A stretch of 64,000 nucleotides of DNA from Sutcliffiella sp. FSL R7-0096 (GCF_038595065.1 NZ_CP152003.1:3452001-3516000); one strand, 5' to 3'; counted from the stretch's first letter, positions 26,606 through 35,459 are shown. Numbers and translations: made by a program. The notes: a model not told the origin generated them from the sequence alone.

Positions 26606-28327
26606 TTACGTATGGTGTCGTGTTAAATACTTCTTTAACTCTTCTGGTGACCATGTATTGATCACATTTTCCTTTTTAATCCAGCCTTTTCTTGCCGTGG
26701 CCACTCCAATTTCCATGTGATCAAGCATATCAATGCTATGTGCATCTGTATTGATGACAAGTTTCACCCCGGCATCTTGGGCAAGACGCACATAATGGCT
26801 GGCAAGATCTAATCTATTCGGGTTTGCATTAAGTTCAAGTGCCGTATTTGTTTCCTTAGCAAGCTGAATCAACATTTCCACATCCACATCATAGCCTTCT
26901 CTGCGTCCAATAAGGCGACCTGTCGGGTGGGCAATGATATCCACATGATAATTCTCCAACGCCGTTTTTAATCGCTCCATGATAACTTCCCTTTTTTGTG
27001 AAAAGCTTGAATGAATCGAAGCGATGACAATATCCATCTCCGCCATCAGCTCGTCATCATAATCAAGGGAGCCGTCCGGTAGTATATCCATTTCCACACC
27101 TGACAAGATGGTGATATCGTCATACTTTTCATTTAACTTCCTAATTTCTGCCTTCTGTTGTCTCAGGCGATCTGGTGTAAGTCCGTTTGCCACTTTCAAA
27201 TATTGAGAATGGTCGGTGATCGCCATATATTTATACCCTTTTGCACGGTTCGCTTCAATCATCTCTTCTATTGTATGGGCACCATCGCTCCATGTGGAGT
27301 GCATATGTAGGTCCCCGCGAATATCATTTAATGAAACCAAAGGGACTTCTCCATTTTCTAACGCATAATCGACTTCCGTTCCATCCTCCCTTATTTCAGG
27401 TGGGATGAATGGGAGATTAAAATGTTTGAAGAATTCCTCTTCCGATCCGAAGTGTTTGATTTCCCCAGTTTCAACATCCTCCACACCATATTCACTAATT
27501 TTCTCTCCTCGCTCTTTAGCGAGTTGCCTCATGCGGACATTATGATCCTTTGAACCGGTGAAATGGTGAAGAGTCGTGGGAAAACTTAGTGGTTCCACCA
27601 TACGGAAATCAACGGATACATCATAGTCATATTTTAAAATGATGGATACTTTCGTATCACCATTGGCGATAATCTCTATAACCCTATCCATCTTCACAAG
27701 CTGCTCTCGTACCTTTTCTGGATTAGTTGTGGAAATGATAAAATCCAGATCCTTGATCGTTTCTCTATATCTGCGCAGGCTTCCAGCACGGGAATATTCT
27801 TCTAACCCATCAACAGTTGATAGGAACTGTTCTATCTGCTCGGCAATTGGTGTCATAAAAGAGATCGGCAAACGGTCAGGACGTTTGCCCACTTCTTCGA
27901 TGGCAGAAAGGATTTTCTCTTCCGTCTTCTTACCAAATCCCGCAAGCGCCTGCACCTTTTCAGCTTCACATGCCTCTTTCAGACTTGTTATATCTACTAC
28001 GTCCAGCTCTTGATAAAGTTTAGCTATTTTCTTTCCGCCTAATCCTGGAAGTTTCAATAACGGAACCAATCCCTCCGGCACTTCCTGCTGTAGCTCCTCT
28101 AATACGGAAGATTTGCCTGTTTCCATAATCTCCTGGATAACAGCCGCTGTTCCTTTACCAATTCCACTTATCTTTGTAAAGTCATCAATTTGACTCAGGC
28201 TTCTCTCATCATTTTCAAGGGCCAACGCCGCTTTCCTAAAAGCAGAAACCTTAAAGCCATTCTCGCCTTTCAGTTCCATATATATCGCAATCGTCTCCAA
28301 CCATTTCACGATCTGTTTTTTGTTCAT
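26606..28327 (-). CDS. polX: DNA polymerase X with PHP domain
   Basis: A 573-residue gap-filling repair polymerase. The N-terminal half is Pol beta-like with HhH motifs (ISGIGKGTAAVI; LPGLGGKKIAKLYQEL) and the nucleotidyltransferase site GSLRRYRETIKDLDFIIST. The C-terminal PHP domain (from about 330, GDLHMHSTWSDGAHTIEEMI) supplies 3'-5' exonuclease and AP-endonuclease activity in B. subtilis. The ATG at 28327 has AGGTG six bases upstream and gives MNKKQIVKWLETIAIYMELK; a GTG at 28336 is less likely. Confidence 0.95.
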   Translation of the reverse strand: MNKKQIVKWLETIAIYMELKGENGFKVSAFRKAALALENDERSLSQIDDFTKISGIGKGTAAVIQEIMETGKSSVLEELQQEVPEGLVPLLKLPGLGGKKIAKLYQELDVVDITSLKEACEAEKVQALAGFGKKTEEKILSAIEEVGKRPDRLPISFMTPIAEQIEQFLSTVDGLEEYSRAGSLRRYRETIKDLDFIISTTNPEKVREQLVKMDRVIEIIANGDTKVSIILKYDYDVSVDFRMVEPLSFPTTLHHFTGSKDHNVRMRQLAKERGEKISEYGVEDVETGEIKHFGSEEEFFKHFNLPFIPPEIREDGTEVDYALENGEVPLVSLNDIRGDLHMHSTWSDGAHTIEEMIEANRAKGYKYMAITDHSQYLKVANGLTPDRLRQQKAEIRKLNEKYDDITILSGVEMDILPDGSLDYDDELMAEMDIVIASIHSSFSQKREVIMERLKTALENYHVDIIAHPTGRLIGRREGYDVDVEMLIQLAKETNTALELNANPNRLDLASHYVRLAQDAGVKLVINTDAHSIDMLDHMEIGVATARKGWIKKENVINTWSPEELKKYLTRHHT

Positions 28328-28452
28328 CCTTATCACCTAACCTTATGTAAACTTATCCTATTAGAATCATACAAATAATTAGAGGAAATGTACAATCGAA
28401 GTTACTTGGGATAACGGAAAATCGAGTCTGCAGTAATTTTCCAAGAAAAAAA

Positions 28453-28481
28453 TGAAACCTTTCGTCCTTGTATACAGTATA
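28453..28481 (+). promoter_or_regulatory. Putative SigW-type promoter of the pspA-ydjGHI operon
   Basis: TGAAAC, 17 bases, AGTATA. The -35 is a perfect ECF SigW motif; the -10 is one base off CGTATA. In B. subtilis the ydjFGHI operon belongs to the SigW regulon, which supports the assignment. Confidence 0.55.
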
Positions 28482-28522
28482 AACTACTAAGAGTTTCCTA
28501 TTTTTTCGCTTTGTTTAACATC

Positions 28523-28649
28523 GCTGTTGATTTTCGCACTGGGCTTCGCTTACCCAAAGGGCGATGCTTGAGCCTTCCCTCTCCGTTACGGGGTCTCAAG
28601 CTACCGCTACCTCCAGTCGGAGTCTTCGGCCATTGCTACCATCAACAGC
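28523..28649 (+). repeat. GC-rich palindromic repeat, type A copy 5 (in pspA leader)
   Basis: GCTGTTGATT to ATCAACAGC with inner stem CTTGAG/CTCAAG. It lies between the putative SigW promoter and the pspA SD, so it would be transcribed. A false in-frame extension of pspA runs through it. Confidence 0.85.
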
Positions 28650-28720
28650 TAGAATATCAAATTAGTCATTGGATTATTATTTTATCGTTTGTTTGCATAA
28701 CTAAAAGGAGGAATGTGTGT

Positions 28721-29401
28721 ATGAGTATTATCGCGAGATTCAGAGATATTATGTCCAGTAACATTAACGCTTTGTTGGATAAAGCGGAGAACCCGGAGAA
28801 AATGATTGACCAATATTTACGGAACCTGAACAGTGATTTAGGAAAGGTAAAAGCGGAAACCGCATCCGTCATGGCTCAGGAGCAGCGTTCCAAGAGGGAA
28901 TGGGATGCATGCAGGGACGATATGGAGAAAATGGAACGATATGCGATCAAAGCGTTGGAAGCTGGTAATGAGGATGATGCAAGAAAGTTCCTCGAGAGAA
29001 AAAGAACGCTTGAGACCACTTTCTCCGAACTGGAAGCATCCTATCAACTGGCTAGAAACAACTCCCTTCAGATGAAACAGATGCATGATAAATTGGTTTC
29101 TGATATCGGCGAATTGGAAGCGCGCAGAAATATGCTCAAAGCGAAATGGTCTGTCGCCAAAACGCAAGAGAGAATGAATAAAATCGGAGATTCCGCAACA
29201 CGAGCAGGGGGATCGATTACCGCATTCGGCAGAATGGAAGACAAAGTGAACCGGGCACTCGATGAAGCAAACGCAATGGCAGAGCTAAATACAGGTCCAA
29301 AGGATGACATTGAAGACCTTACAGCAAAATACGATCAGCAAAGTGCAAATGTTGATAATGAGCTAGAAGCGTTAAAGGCGAGATTGAAGAATAATAATTA
29401 G
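28721..29401 (+). CDS. pspA: PspA/IM30 family envelope-stress protein
   Basis: A 226-residue, almost wholly helical coiled-coil protein of the PspA/Vipp1 (ESCRT-III-like) family, which coats and protects damaged membranes. It starts MSIIARFRDIMSSNINALLD at the ATG after AAAGGAGG; the N-terminal amphipathic helix binds membrane. AENPEKMIDQYLRNLNSDLG follows, then long heptad helices to about 205. B. subtilis counterpart: YdjF. It opens a four-gene operon with a zinc-ribbon protein, a TPM-domain protein and an SPFH protein. Confidence 0.93.
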   Translation: MSIIARFRDIMSSNINALLDKAENPEKMIDQYLRNLNSDLGKVKAETASVMAQEQRSKREWDACRDDMEKMERYAIKALEAGNEDDARKFLERKRTLETTFSELEASYQLARNNSLQMKQMHDKLVSDIGELEARRNMLKAKWSVAKTQERMNKIGDSATRAGGSITAFGRMEDKVNRALDEANAMAELNTGPKDDIEDLTAKYDQQSANVDNELEALKARLKNNN

Positions 29402-29413
29402 TCATCGTAAACG

Positions 29414-29439
29414 AAGCTGTAGCATACTCGCTACAGCTT
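29414..29439 (+). other. Hairpin between pspA and ydjG
   Basis: AAGCTGTAGC, ATACTC loop, GCTACAGCTT, ten perfect pairs but no T tract. It may protect or trim the pspA message, or act as a weak attenuator; the sequence alone does not decide. Confidence 0.4.
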
Positions 29440-29492
29440 TGAAATGTATAGATAGAAAATACTTGTACCAAAAAGGAGAGAGGTGATTTCAA

Positions 29493-30521
29493 ATGATCCT
29501 TCATTACAAATGCCCAGGCTGCGGAAGCGATATGAGTTTTGATGCCGACTCAGGCAAACTGTCCTGTCAAAGTTGTGGCCTCCGGGAAAATATTGAAGAA
29601 CATCCGGAACAGTTGATTACAGCAACTTTTACAGAGGATGAAGTAAAGGAATATCAATGTGAGAACTGTGGAGCGGTCCTGATGACGGAAATAGAAACCA
29701 CCGCAACTAGTTGCAGCTTTTGCGGAGCCGGGGTGGTCATTGCGGATCGATTGTCAGGCAACCTTGCTCCTGCTAAAGTCATCCCCTTTACAATCAGCAA
29801 AGAGGCGGCAATCAGCGCATTTCAGAAATGGTGTGGCAAGGGCCTCCTGACACCAAAGGGTTTTATGAGTGCAGATCGAATCAAGAGCATCACGGGAATC
29901 TATGTACCTTTTTGGTTGTATGATTTGAATAGCAAGGTCCAAGTACAAGCGGTCGGGACCAAGGTAAGAACCTATAGCCAAGGAGATTACATTTATACCG
30001 AGACAAAGTATTATGATGCCTTCCGAGACATCAATCTAGACTATGTCAAAATCCCGGTAGATGCTTCAGAAAAAATGAATGATGAACTGATGGATAAATT
30101 GGAGCCATTCCCTTATGATCAGCTAAAGGAATTCAAAACTCCTTATCTAGTAGGGTATGTGGCGGAGAAGTATAACTATGACGACAAAGAACTCCTACCA
30201 AGGGCAAAGCATAAAATAAGCGGATATATCGATTCCTACATACATTCCACTCTATCCGGCTATCAATCGATTAACTTCAAGGAAAAAAAGATAGATACGA
30301 AAAGTGTAAATAACCATTACGTGTTATTGCCTGTATGGATGATCAGCTATGATTATGCTCAATCAGAGCATACTTTTGCCATGAATGGCCAGACAGGAAA
30401 AGTGGTTGGTAAACCTCCGATCAGTATGGGCAAAGTGGCGATGTGGTTCAGTGGTGTTGCCGGCGGTACCCTCCTTGCGATGAAATCAATCGCCTACATG
30501 ATGGGAGGCGGGTTCTGGTGA
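29493..30521 (+). CDS. ydjG: Double zinc-ribbon membrane-associated protein YdjG
   Basis: A 342-residue protein with two TFIIB-like zinc ribbons: CPGCGSDMSF..CQSCG (7-30) and CENCGAVLMT..CSFCG (about 54-77). The middle segment resembles an SHOCT-free, beta-rich domain with repeated YKIP- and YVAEKYNYDD-type strands. The C-terminal end has a short hydrophobic segment (VAMWFSGVAGGTLLAMKSIA). Biochemical function is unknown; in B. subtilis it is co-expressed with PspA. The ydjH start overlaps its stop by 4 bp (GTGA). Confidence 0.85.
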   Translation: MILHYKCPGCGSDMSFDADSGKLSCQSCGLRENIEEHPEQLITATFTEDEVKEYQCENCGAVLMTEIETTATSCSFCGAGVVIADRLSGNLAPAKVIPFTISKEAAISAFQKWCGKGLLTPKGFMSADRIKSITGIYVPFWLYDLNSKVQVQAVGTKVRTYSQGDYIYTETKYYDAFRDINLDYVKIPVDASEKMNDELMDKLEPFPYDQLKEFKTPYLVGYVAEKYNYDDKELLPRAKHKISGYIDSYIHSTLSGYQSINFKEKKIDTKSVNNHYVLLPVWMISYDYAQSEHTFAMNGQTGKVVGKPPISMGKVAMWFSGVAGGTLLAMKSIAYMMGGGFW

Positions 30522-31393
30522 GAAGGTACAAAAGCATTTATTCATTTATCATCGCAGTTTTTTTAGTGGTAACATTGGGATTCACCGCACAGGCTGAATC
30601 GGTTAACCAGAAACAATTTGTATACGATTATGCCGGGATATTGACGGACCAGGAAGTCACACAACTTGATTCGTTAGCCAATGAGCTTGGTGCTGAATCC
30701 GATACTGCTTTTCTCGTTATCACAGCGAATGGAACGGATGGTATGGATATCGAAGAATATGTAGGAGACTTTTATGATGAAAATGCCCCTGGGTATGACC
30801 AGCCTTATGGAAACACAGCCATTCTGGCCATCGACTTGGAAGAACGGGATATATATTTGGCAGGATTCAAAAAAGCGGAACTTTATTTGAATGATCAACG
30901 GTTGGATCTGATCCTGGAGAGTATAACACCTGCCCTCTCTCAAGGAAACTACTATGAGGCATTTTCAGAGTTTATTTCAAGTTCCCATTCCTATATGGGC
31001 ATGGAACCAGAAACGAGTGATGATAACCCAGGTTCTTATCCTGATAATAATGACGGGTACCAAAATTATGAGGAAGAGTATTATGCAGGAGGAAACCCCT
31101 CAGATAATCTCTTTTTCCAGCTATGGTTCCAGCTTTTGGTTTCATTCATCGTTGGCGGAGCCGTTGTAGGGATCCTTGCTTATAACTCTGGTGGAAGAGT
31201 CACTGTAAATTCCGGAACCTATATGAATAGCAACAGCTCCAAAGTACTGCATCGACATGATAGATACCTCAGAAAGACAGTGACAAGAGTCAAGAAGCCG
31301 ACCAATAACAACAACAATAGCGGCGGGTTCACAGGCGGTGGCGGCATCACAGGTGGCGGTCATTCCCACAGCGGCAGCAGAGGGAAATTTTAA
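30518..31393 (+). CDS. ydjH: TPM-domain secreted/membrane protein YdjH
   Basis: A 291-residue protein starting at GTG (30518), nine bases after GGGAGG, with overlap GTGA to ydjG. A signal peptide VRRYKSIYSFIIAVFLVVTL..AQA is followed by a TPM (YgcG) domain of about 130 residues (FVYDYAGILTDQEVTQLDSL to the SSSHSYM region), an acidic Asn/Tyr linker, one membrane helix (LVSFIVGGAVVGILAY) and a Gly/His-rich tail ending GGGHSHSGSRGKF. TPM domains are linked to membrane-protein quality control and phosphatase-like folds; the activity here is unknown. Confidence 0.85.
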   Translation: MRRYKSIYSFIIAVFLVVTLGFTAQAESVNQKQFVYDYAGILTDQEVTQLDSLANELGAESDTAFLVITANGTDGMDIEEYVGDFYDENAPGYDQPYGNTAILAIDLEERDIYLAGFKKAELYLNDQRLDLILESITPALSQGNYYEAFSEFISSSHSYMGMEPETSDDNPGSYPDNNDGYQNYEEEYYAGGNPSDNLFFQLWFQLLVSFIVGGAVVGILAYNSGGRVTVNSGTYMNSNSSKVLHRHDRYLRKTVTRVKKPTNNNNNSGGFTGGGGITGGGHSHSGSRGKF

Positions 31394-31432
31394 TATGCTG
31401 GTTGGCTGAATTGTGTGATGACAGATTCACTA

Positions 31433-31561
31433 ACTGTTGATTGTTTCACAGGGCGAAGTCTCCGGCGGGAAGTAGCGGTAGTTTGAGAGCCCTGAAGCGT
31501 TGTGAGGAGGCTCAAGCACCGCCCCTCTGGATAAGCGAAACCCAGTGCGGAAACCAACAGC
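31433..31561 (-). repeat. GC-rich palindromic repeat, type A copy 6
   Basis: Minus-strand copy: CTGTTGATT at one end and AACCAACAGC at the other, inner GAGGAGGCTCAAG. It is inserted between ydjH and ydjI inside the operon. Confidence 0.85.
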
Positions 31562-31603
31562 GGCAGACGAGAGAAATTTTATAAAGTAAGGAGAAGAATT
31601 AAC

Positions 31604-32623
31604 ATGTCATTTTTCAGAAACCAATTTGCCAATGTCATTGAATGGCAAGAATTCAGAGAAGATATGATCTTCTATAAATGGAACAACAAAGAAATCAAAA
31701 AAGGAAGCAAGCTGATTATTCGCCCCGGCCAAGATGCCATCTTCTTCAACAACGGGAAAATAGAAGGAGTATTCCGTGATGAAGGCACCTATGATGTGGA
31801 GTCGCAGATCATCCCATTTTTATCCACATTGAAGGGATTTCGTTTTGGCTTCAACAGTGGTATGCGCGTGGAGGTCCTTTTCGTCAACACGAAAGAATTC
31901 ACCGTAAAATGGGGCACCAAAAATGCCATCAACATTCCGGCACCGGGTCTACCTGGGGGAATGCCTATCCGAGCAAATGGAACATTCCAATTCAAGGTTG
32001 ATGATTATATCGCGTTGATCGATAAAATAGCCGGGGTCAGGGAGCGCTATCTTGTAGAGGATGTCAGAATCCGGATCACTTCTGTTCTCGATCAGTTATT
32101 GATGAAGTGGATTACTCGGGAAGGCAAGGATATGTTCAATCTTCAGTCCAATTCTTTTGAAATATCCAAAGGCATCAAAGAAGACTTGGATATGCAAATC
32201 ATTGATAACGGTCTTACCATTACAGGTTTTCAAGTGATGAGCTTCAATTATCCAAAAGAGATCCAGGATATGATCTCCAAAACAGCCTCACACGGTATGG
32301 TCGGTGATGTGGATAAATACCAGCGACTATCCATGGTCGATGGCATGTCATCCGGAAAGATGGGTGGTAGTGGAGCTGCCTCTGATATGGCAGGCATGAT
32401 GATGGGCATGAACATGGCAAATCAAATGATGAATCAGATGAATCAACAAAACCAAAACAATACTGGGCAAAATCAGCCTCAGCCTCCTGCACAACCGGTG
32501 ACTCCACCAGCTTCTGAAGGGCAGCCTGCAGTATCTGAAGCCAAACCAAATTTCTGTCCTAACTGTGGCACCAAAACAGCTGGCGGCAACTTTTGTGCTA
32601 ACTGTGGGCATAAACTAGTTTAG
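31604..32623 (+). CDS. ydjI: SPFH-domain protein YdjI with C-terminal zinc ribbon
   Basis: A 339-residue protein. Residues about 20-230 form an SPFH/Band-7-like (virion core protein, YdjI) domain: IEWQEFREDMIFYKWNNKEI, KLIIRPGQDAIFFNNGKIEG, ERYLVEDVRIRITSVLDQLL. A Met/Gln/Pro-rich linker leads to a zinc ribbon FCPNCGTKTAGGNFCANCGH. In B. subtilis YdjI recruits PspA (YdjF) to membranes; the gene order supports the same here. SD AAGGAG. Confidence 0.88.
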   Translation: MSFFRNQFANVIEWQEFREDMIFYKWNNKEIKKGSKLIIRPGQDAIFFNNGKIEGVFRDEGTYDVESQIIPFLSTLKGFRFGFNSGMRVEVLFVNTKEFTVKWGTKNAINIPAPGLPGGMPIRANGTFQFKVDDYIALIDKIAGVRERYLVEDVRIRITSVLDQLLMKWITREGKDMFNLQSNSFEISKGIKEDLDMQIIDNGLTITGFQVMSFNYPKEIQDMISKTASHGMVGDVDKYQRLSMVDGMSSGKMGGSGAASDMAGMMMGMNMANQMMNQMNQQNQNNTGQNQPQPPAQPVTPPASEGQPAVSEAKPNFCPNCGTKTAGGNFCANCGHKLV

Positions 32624-32645
32624 ATATTACCTAAACAACATAAAA

Positions 32646-32674
32646 AGCAGCAGTTCATATGTGAACCGCTGCTT
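32646..32674 (+). terminator. Terminator-like hairpin after ydjI
   Basis: AGCAGCAGTTCA, TATG loop, TGAACCGCTGCTT, followed by a weak T-rich stretch (CAGCTTGTAG). The likely end of the pspA-ydjGHI transcript. Confidence 0.6.
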
Positions 32675-32719
32675 CAGCTTGTAGAAAAAGTAAATTTATT
32701 TTCAAGATGTGCAATTCCC

Positions 32720-32848
32720 ATGTTGATCGTAGTGGAAGGCGCGCAGACTCCTGCGGGAGGAAGGGACAGGGGAGACCCCGCAGGGCGCAGCCTGAGGAGG
32801 CTCCCGGACCGCCCGCGGAAAGCGAAGCGCCTGTAACGGAGAGCAACA
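32720..32848 (-). repeat. GC-rich palindromic repeat, type B copy 2
   Basis: TGTTGATCG..GGAAGGCGC at one end, GCGCCTGTAACGGAGAGCAA at the other, inner stem GGGAG/CTCCC. It is the reverse-complement homologue of the copy at 35270 and lies between the converging ydjI and cvpA. Confidence 0.85.
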
Positions 32849-32891
32849 GTCATATGCAAATATATAGATAATTAAGGTTTGTCAACAGACT

Positions 32892-32924
32892 AAAAGCAGA
32901 AGTTCATATTTAACCTCTGCTTTT
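32892..32924 (-). terminator. Terminator of zapA-cvpA
   Basis: Minus strand AAAAGCAGA, 15-base loop, TCTGCTTTT. Just past the cvpA stop. Confidence 0.72.
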
Positions 32925-32935
32925 ACAATGCTTAT

Positions 32936-33487
32936 TTATCTGCTGGCCGTATAACCGGCCCATAATTCCTGCAACTTAGCAGAGAAAATCGGGGTGTTTT
33001 CCACAATTCCCTTCGCCATGGATGAATCGCTGATGGACGTCTGCACCATTTCCAAAGGAACAAGCGCTCCTATGTACAAGAAAATGAAGACAACCAGATA
33101 AACTTCTACAAACCCAAGGACCGCCCCGGCCCAACTGTTCAGCTGCTTCAAAATCGGCAGATGGGATAGAAAATCCAGCATGGAACCGATGATCTGTGCA
33201 GCAATTCTTGTCCCGAAGAATAGAATGGCAAAGGCAATTGCTCTATAATAAGCGGTATCGAGGCTGATGGTCTCAAAAAACATAGAGAATTCCGAATTAC
33301 CAAAACTCGGCATCGGTACCCAAAGCTTCAATTTTGGCGCCAAGTCCGCATAGAACAAATATGCAACCACAAAAGCGGCAATGAATCCAGATAGATGGAC
33401 AATTTGCATGATGAATCCTCGACGGATCCCCACAATCAATCCCATAATAAATAGAAAGATAATAATCAAATCTAGCATCGTACTCAA
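32936..33487 (-). CDS. cvpA: CvpA-family membrane protein YshB
   Basis: A 183-residue protein with four predicted membrane helices ([70 protein letters not shown]). The family is named after colicin V production; its cellular role is unclear. The start overlaps the zapA stop by 4 bp, so both are one transcript as in B. subtilis. Confidence 0.88.
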   Translation of the reverse strand: MSTMLDLIIIFLFIMGLIVGIRRGFIMQIVHLSGFIAAFVVAYLFYADLAPKLKLWVPMPSFGNSEFSMFFETISLDTAYYRAIAFAILFFGTRIAAQIIGSMLDFLSHLPILKQLNSWAGAVLGFVEVYLVVFIFLYIGALVPLEMVQTSISDSSMAKGIVENTPIFSAKLQELWAGYTASR

Positions 33488-33753
33488 CCCTTTTTCTTTA
33501 ATTCTCTCTCAAGCATATCGTATTCATCTTTTAATTTGATATAATCATGTACAACGTTAACCGCAGTCAACACTGCCAGTTTACTGATGTCCAAGTTTGA
33601 ATTTTTACCATTGATTTCTCTCATTTTTTCATCGACAATGGAAGCAACAAGTCGTATGTGACTTATACTTTCCGTACCAACAATCGAATATTGTTGTCCA
33701 TATATGTCGACAGTTGTGCGAGTTTTATGCTCTGACAACGTGTATGCCCCCAT
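33484..33753 (-). CDS. zapA: Cell-division protein ZapA
   Basis: An 89-residue protein that bundles FtsZ filaments at the division ring. It has the ZapA core [40 protein letters not shown] and [20 protein letters not shown], ending in a charged coiled coil. An ATG at 33753 has AGGA five bases upstream. A TTG at 33738 with GGGGG eight bases before would give MSEHKTRTT, closer to the usual N-terminus; I cannot decide between them. Confidence 0.9.
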   Translation of the reverse strand: MGAYTLSEHKTRTTVDIYGQQYSIVGTESISHIRLVASIVDEKMREINGKNSNLDISKLAVLTAVNVVHDYIKLKDEYDMLERELKKKG

Positions 33754-33847
33754 TCATTAAAATCCTAATCTTTATAATACCACGAAACTTTCTAAAGTGG
33801 AAAAGAAACATGGAAAAATGTAAAAATTTGTAGTAGGAGTGAATTAA

Positions 33848-34804
33848 TTGTCATATCAAGTTATTCAAGTGTCTGGGACTATTTTAAACAAAATTGAAAG
33901 TTTCTATAAGGAACATAAGATAGACAAACTGCCAACAGGAGCAGTTTTTGTTGCTAAATCGCCTACGTGTAACATTACGGCATACAAGTCAGGAAAAGTA
34001 TTGTTCCAAGGAAAAGGAGCGGAAGAGGAAGCGAATATATGGAAGGGGTTTGGGGCTACTGATGCACCTTCCAAATCTGGTAAAAAGGCCACCACTGTTT
34101 CATCATCAGGAAACAAAGTGAAATCTTCCTTGCCTGCAGGCTTTGCCTCCCTCTCTGTCATCGGATCTGATGAAGTAGGGACTGGGGATTATTTTGGTCC
34201 GATTACCGTTTGTGCCGCTTATGTAAAAAAAGAGCACATGGTTAAGTTGCAAGAACTTGGTGTCCAGGATTCAAAAGCATTAAATGATGAAAAAATCGTG
34301 CGTATTGCAAAAGCAATTTTGCCACATGTACCTTACAGCTTATTAGTATTACATAATGAAAAATACAATGAACTGCAACAGAGCGGTATGAGTCAAGGGA
34401 AAATAAAGGCGTTGTTGCATAATAAAGCATTGCAACATGTGTTGGATAAGATTTCTCCTGAGAAACCTGATGCCATATTAATTGACCAGTTTGCGGAATC
34501 AGGCATCTACTATCGTCATGTGGCTCAACAGAAGAAAATTGTTCGTGAAAATGTATATTTTCATACAAAAGCGGAAGGCCTGCACCTTTCAGTGGCAGCA
34601 GCGTCCATTATCGCGAGGTATTCTTTCTTGAAAGAGATGGATAAACTGAGCAAGCTTGCGGGAATAACGATTCCTAAAGGAGCGGGGTCAAAAGTGGATT
34701 CTGCAGCAGCAAGGGTCATCGAAAAGCACGGAGAAGGTTTTTTGAACAAAGTAGCGAAAGTCCATTTTGCAAACACCTTGAAGGCAAAAAAACTGGTCAG
34801 ATAA
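33848..34804 (+). CDS. rnhC: Ribonuclease HIII
   Basis: A 318-residue enzyme that cuts RNA in RNA-DNA hybrids. It has an N-terminal TBP-like domain (MSYQVIQVSGTILNKIESFY, about 1-80), then the type 2 RNase H fold starting VIGSDEVGTGDYFGPITVCA (catalytic Asp-Glu about 99-100), VQDSKALNDEKI near 140, the AILIDQFAE Asp near 212 and VAAASIIARYSFLKEMDKL. The start codon is TTG after GTAGGAG. Divergent from zapA. Confidence 0.95.
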   Translation: MSYQVIQVSGTILNKIESFYKEHKIDKLPTGAVFVAKSPTCNITAYKSGKVLFQGKGAEEEANIWKGFGATDAPSKSGKKATTVSSSGNKVKSSLPAGFASLSVIGSDEVGTGDYFGPITVCAAYVKKEHMVKLQELGVQDSKALNDEKIVRIAKAILPHVPYSLLVLHNEKYNELQQSGMSQGKIKALLHNKALQHVLDKISPEKPDAILIDQFAESGIYYRHVAQQKKIVRENVYFHTKAEGLHLSVAAASIIARYSFLKEMDKLSKLAGITIPKGAGSKVDSAAARVIEKHGEGFLNKVAKVHFANTLKAKKLVR

Positions 34805-34824
34805 CTTTACCAATCGAAAGTTCG

Positions 34825-34852
34825 TTTACAGTAGCAGGTCTTGTGCTATAAT
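34825..34852 (+). promoter_or_regulatory. SigA-type promoter of the antisense RNA
   Basis: TTTACA, 16-base spacer, TATAAT, just 20 bp after the rnhC stop. Downstream of it there is no open frame, only structured sequence ending in a terminator. Confidence 0.7.
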
Positions 34853-34858
34853 TTGTGT

Positions 34859-35009
34859 ATACACATGATTGAAGAAGCCAAAGTGTTGGACGCACTTTGA
34901 CTTAACAGTATAAGTTCCGCAGAAGCACGGCTACTGTGGAGTCGAACGTAATAAGTAACTCACCCGACTGCCTAACAGCGAATTAGAAGTCACGGGTGGG
35001 TTATTTTTT
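34859..35009 (+). ncRNA. Antisense RNA antitoxin (RatA/SR4-like), predicted
   Basis: About 150 nt from the promoter to a strong terminator: AACTCACCCG, loop, CGGGTGGGTT and ATTTTTTT (34956-35009). It contains the stem AAAGTG/CACTTT near 34880-34900. Its 3' end overlaps the stop codon and 3' region of the toxin gene on the other strand. This is the arrangement of B. subtilis type I antitoxins that pair with the 3' end of the toxin mRNA. No expression evidence; assigned from layout. Confidence 0.6.
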
Positions 35010-35096
35010 TGTCATTTCTTTTATCAACACGATTACTAGATTCACTAATGCAAAGAGGAAAAGTCCTGATGTGAGGAAAAGCTGCATCTCGCTCAT
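35001..35096 (-). CDS. Type I toxin, holin-like membrane peptide (31 aa)
   Basis: The peptide reads MSEMQLFLTSGLFLFALVNL then VIVLIKEMTKK: a single membrane helix and a short basic tail, as in the TxpA/BsrG/Fst-type holin-like toxins. The SD GGGGGTGA lies four bases before the ATG at 35096. Upstream on the minus strand two TATAAT boxes (35133-35180) can act as -10 elements. The mRNA would run through the shared GC-rich hairpin at 34956-35000. Such peptides depolarise the membrane when not silenced by the antisense RNA. Too short for routine gene calling. Confidence 0.72.
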   Translation of the reverse strand: MSEMQLFLTSGLFLFALVNLVIVLIKEMTKK

Positions 35097-35269
35097 ACGG
35101 TCACCCCCGTTCTCCACAGGGATTCACCGCACCACCCGTTCCTATTATACTGTCCACTCTATTATACCATTCTATCGGAAAAACAGAACACTTGTTCTTA
35201 TATTTCCTTCCAAATACCTAGTTTTTAAATAACATGGAGATTGAGTTAAGGTTTGTTTTTGCGTTAGCG

Positions 35270-35391
35270 GTTGCTCTCCGTTTCAGGCGCTTCGCTTTCC
35301 ACGGGCGGTCCGGGAGCCTCCTCACTCCGTTGCGGGGTCTCCCCTGTCCCTTCCTCCCGTAGGAGTCTGCGCGCCTTCCACTGCGATCAAC
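35270..35391 (+). repeat. GC-rich palindromic repeat, type B copy 3
   Basis: GTTGCTCTCCGTTTCAGGCG to CACTGCGATCAAC with inner GGGAGCC/GGTCTCCC. Plus orientation; close homologue of the copy at 32720. It lies between the toxin promoter region and the pheT terminator. Confidence 0.85.
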
Positions 35392-35420
35392 TTGGTAATT
35401 GCATTTTCTATTTTAAGCAC

Positions 35421-35452
35421 AAAAAAGGGATCCCATGTGGAACCCCTTTTTC
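35421..35452 (-). terminator. Terminator of pheST
   Basis: Minus strand AAAAGGGGTTCC, ACAT, GGGATCCCTTTTTT. Directly after the pheT stop. Confidence 0.85.
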
Positions 35453-35459
35453 TTGAAAA

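Noticed and set aside
28511-28720. N-terminal extension of pspA
   Set aside because: Reads through repeat copy 5; the true start after AAAGGAGG gives the conserved PspA N-terminus.
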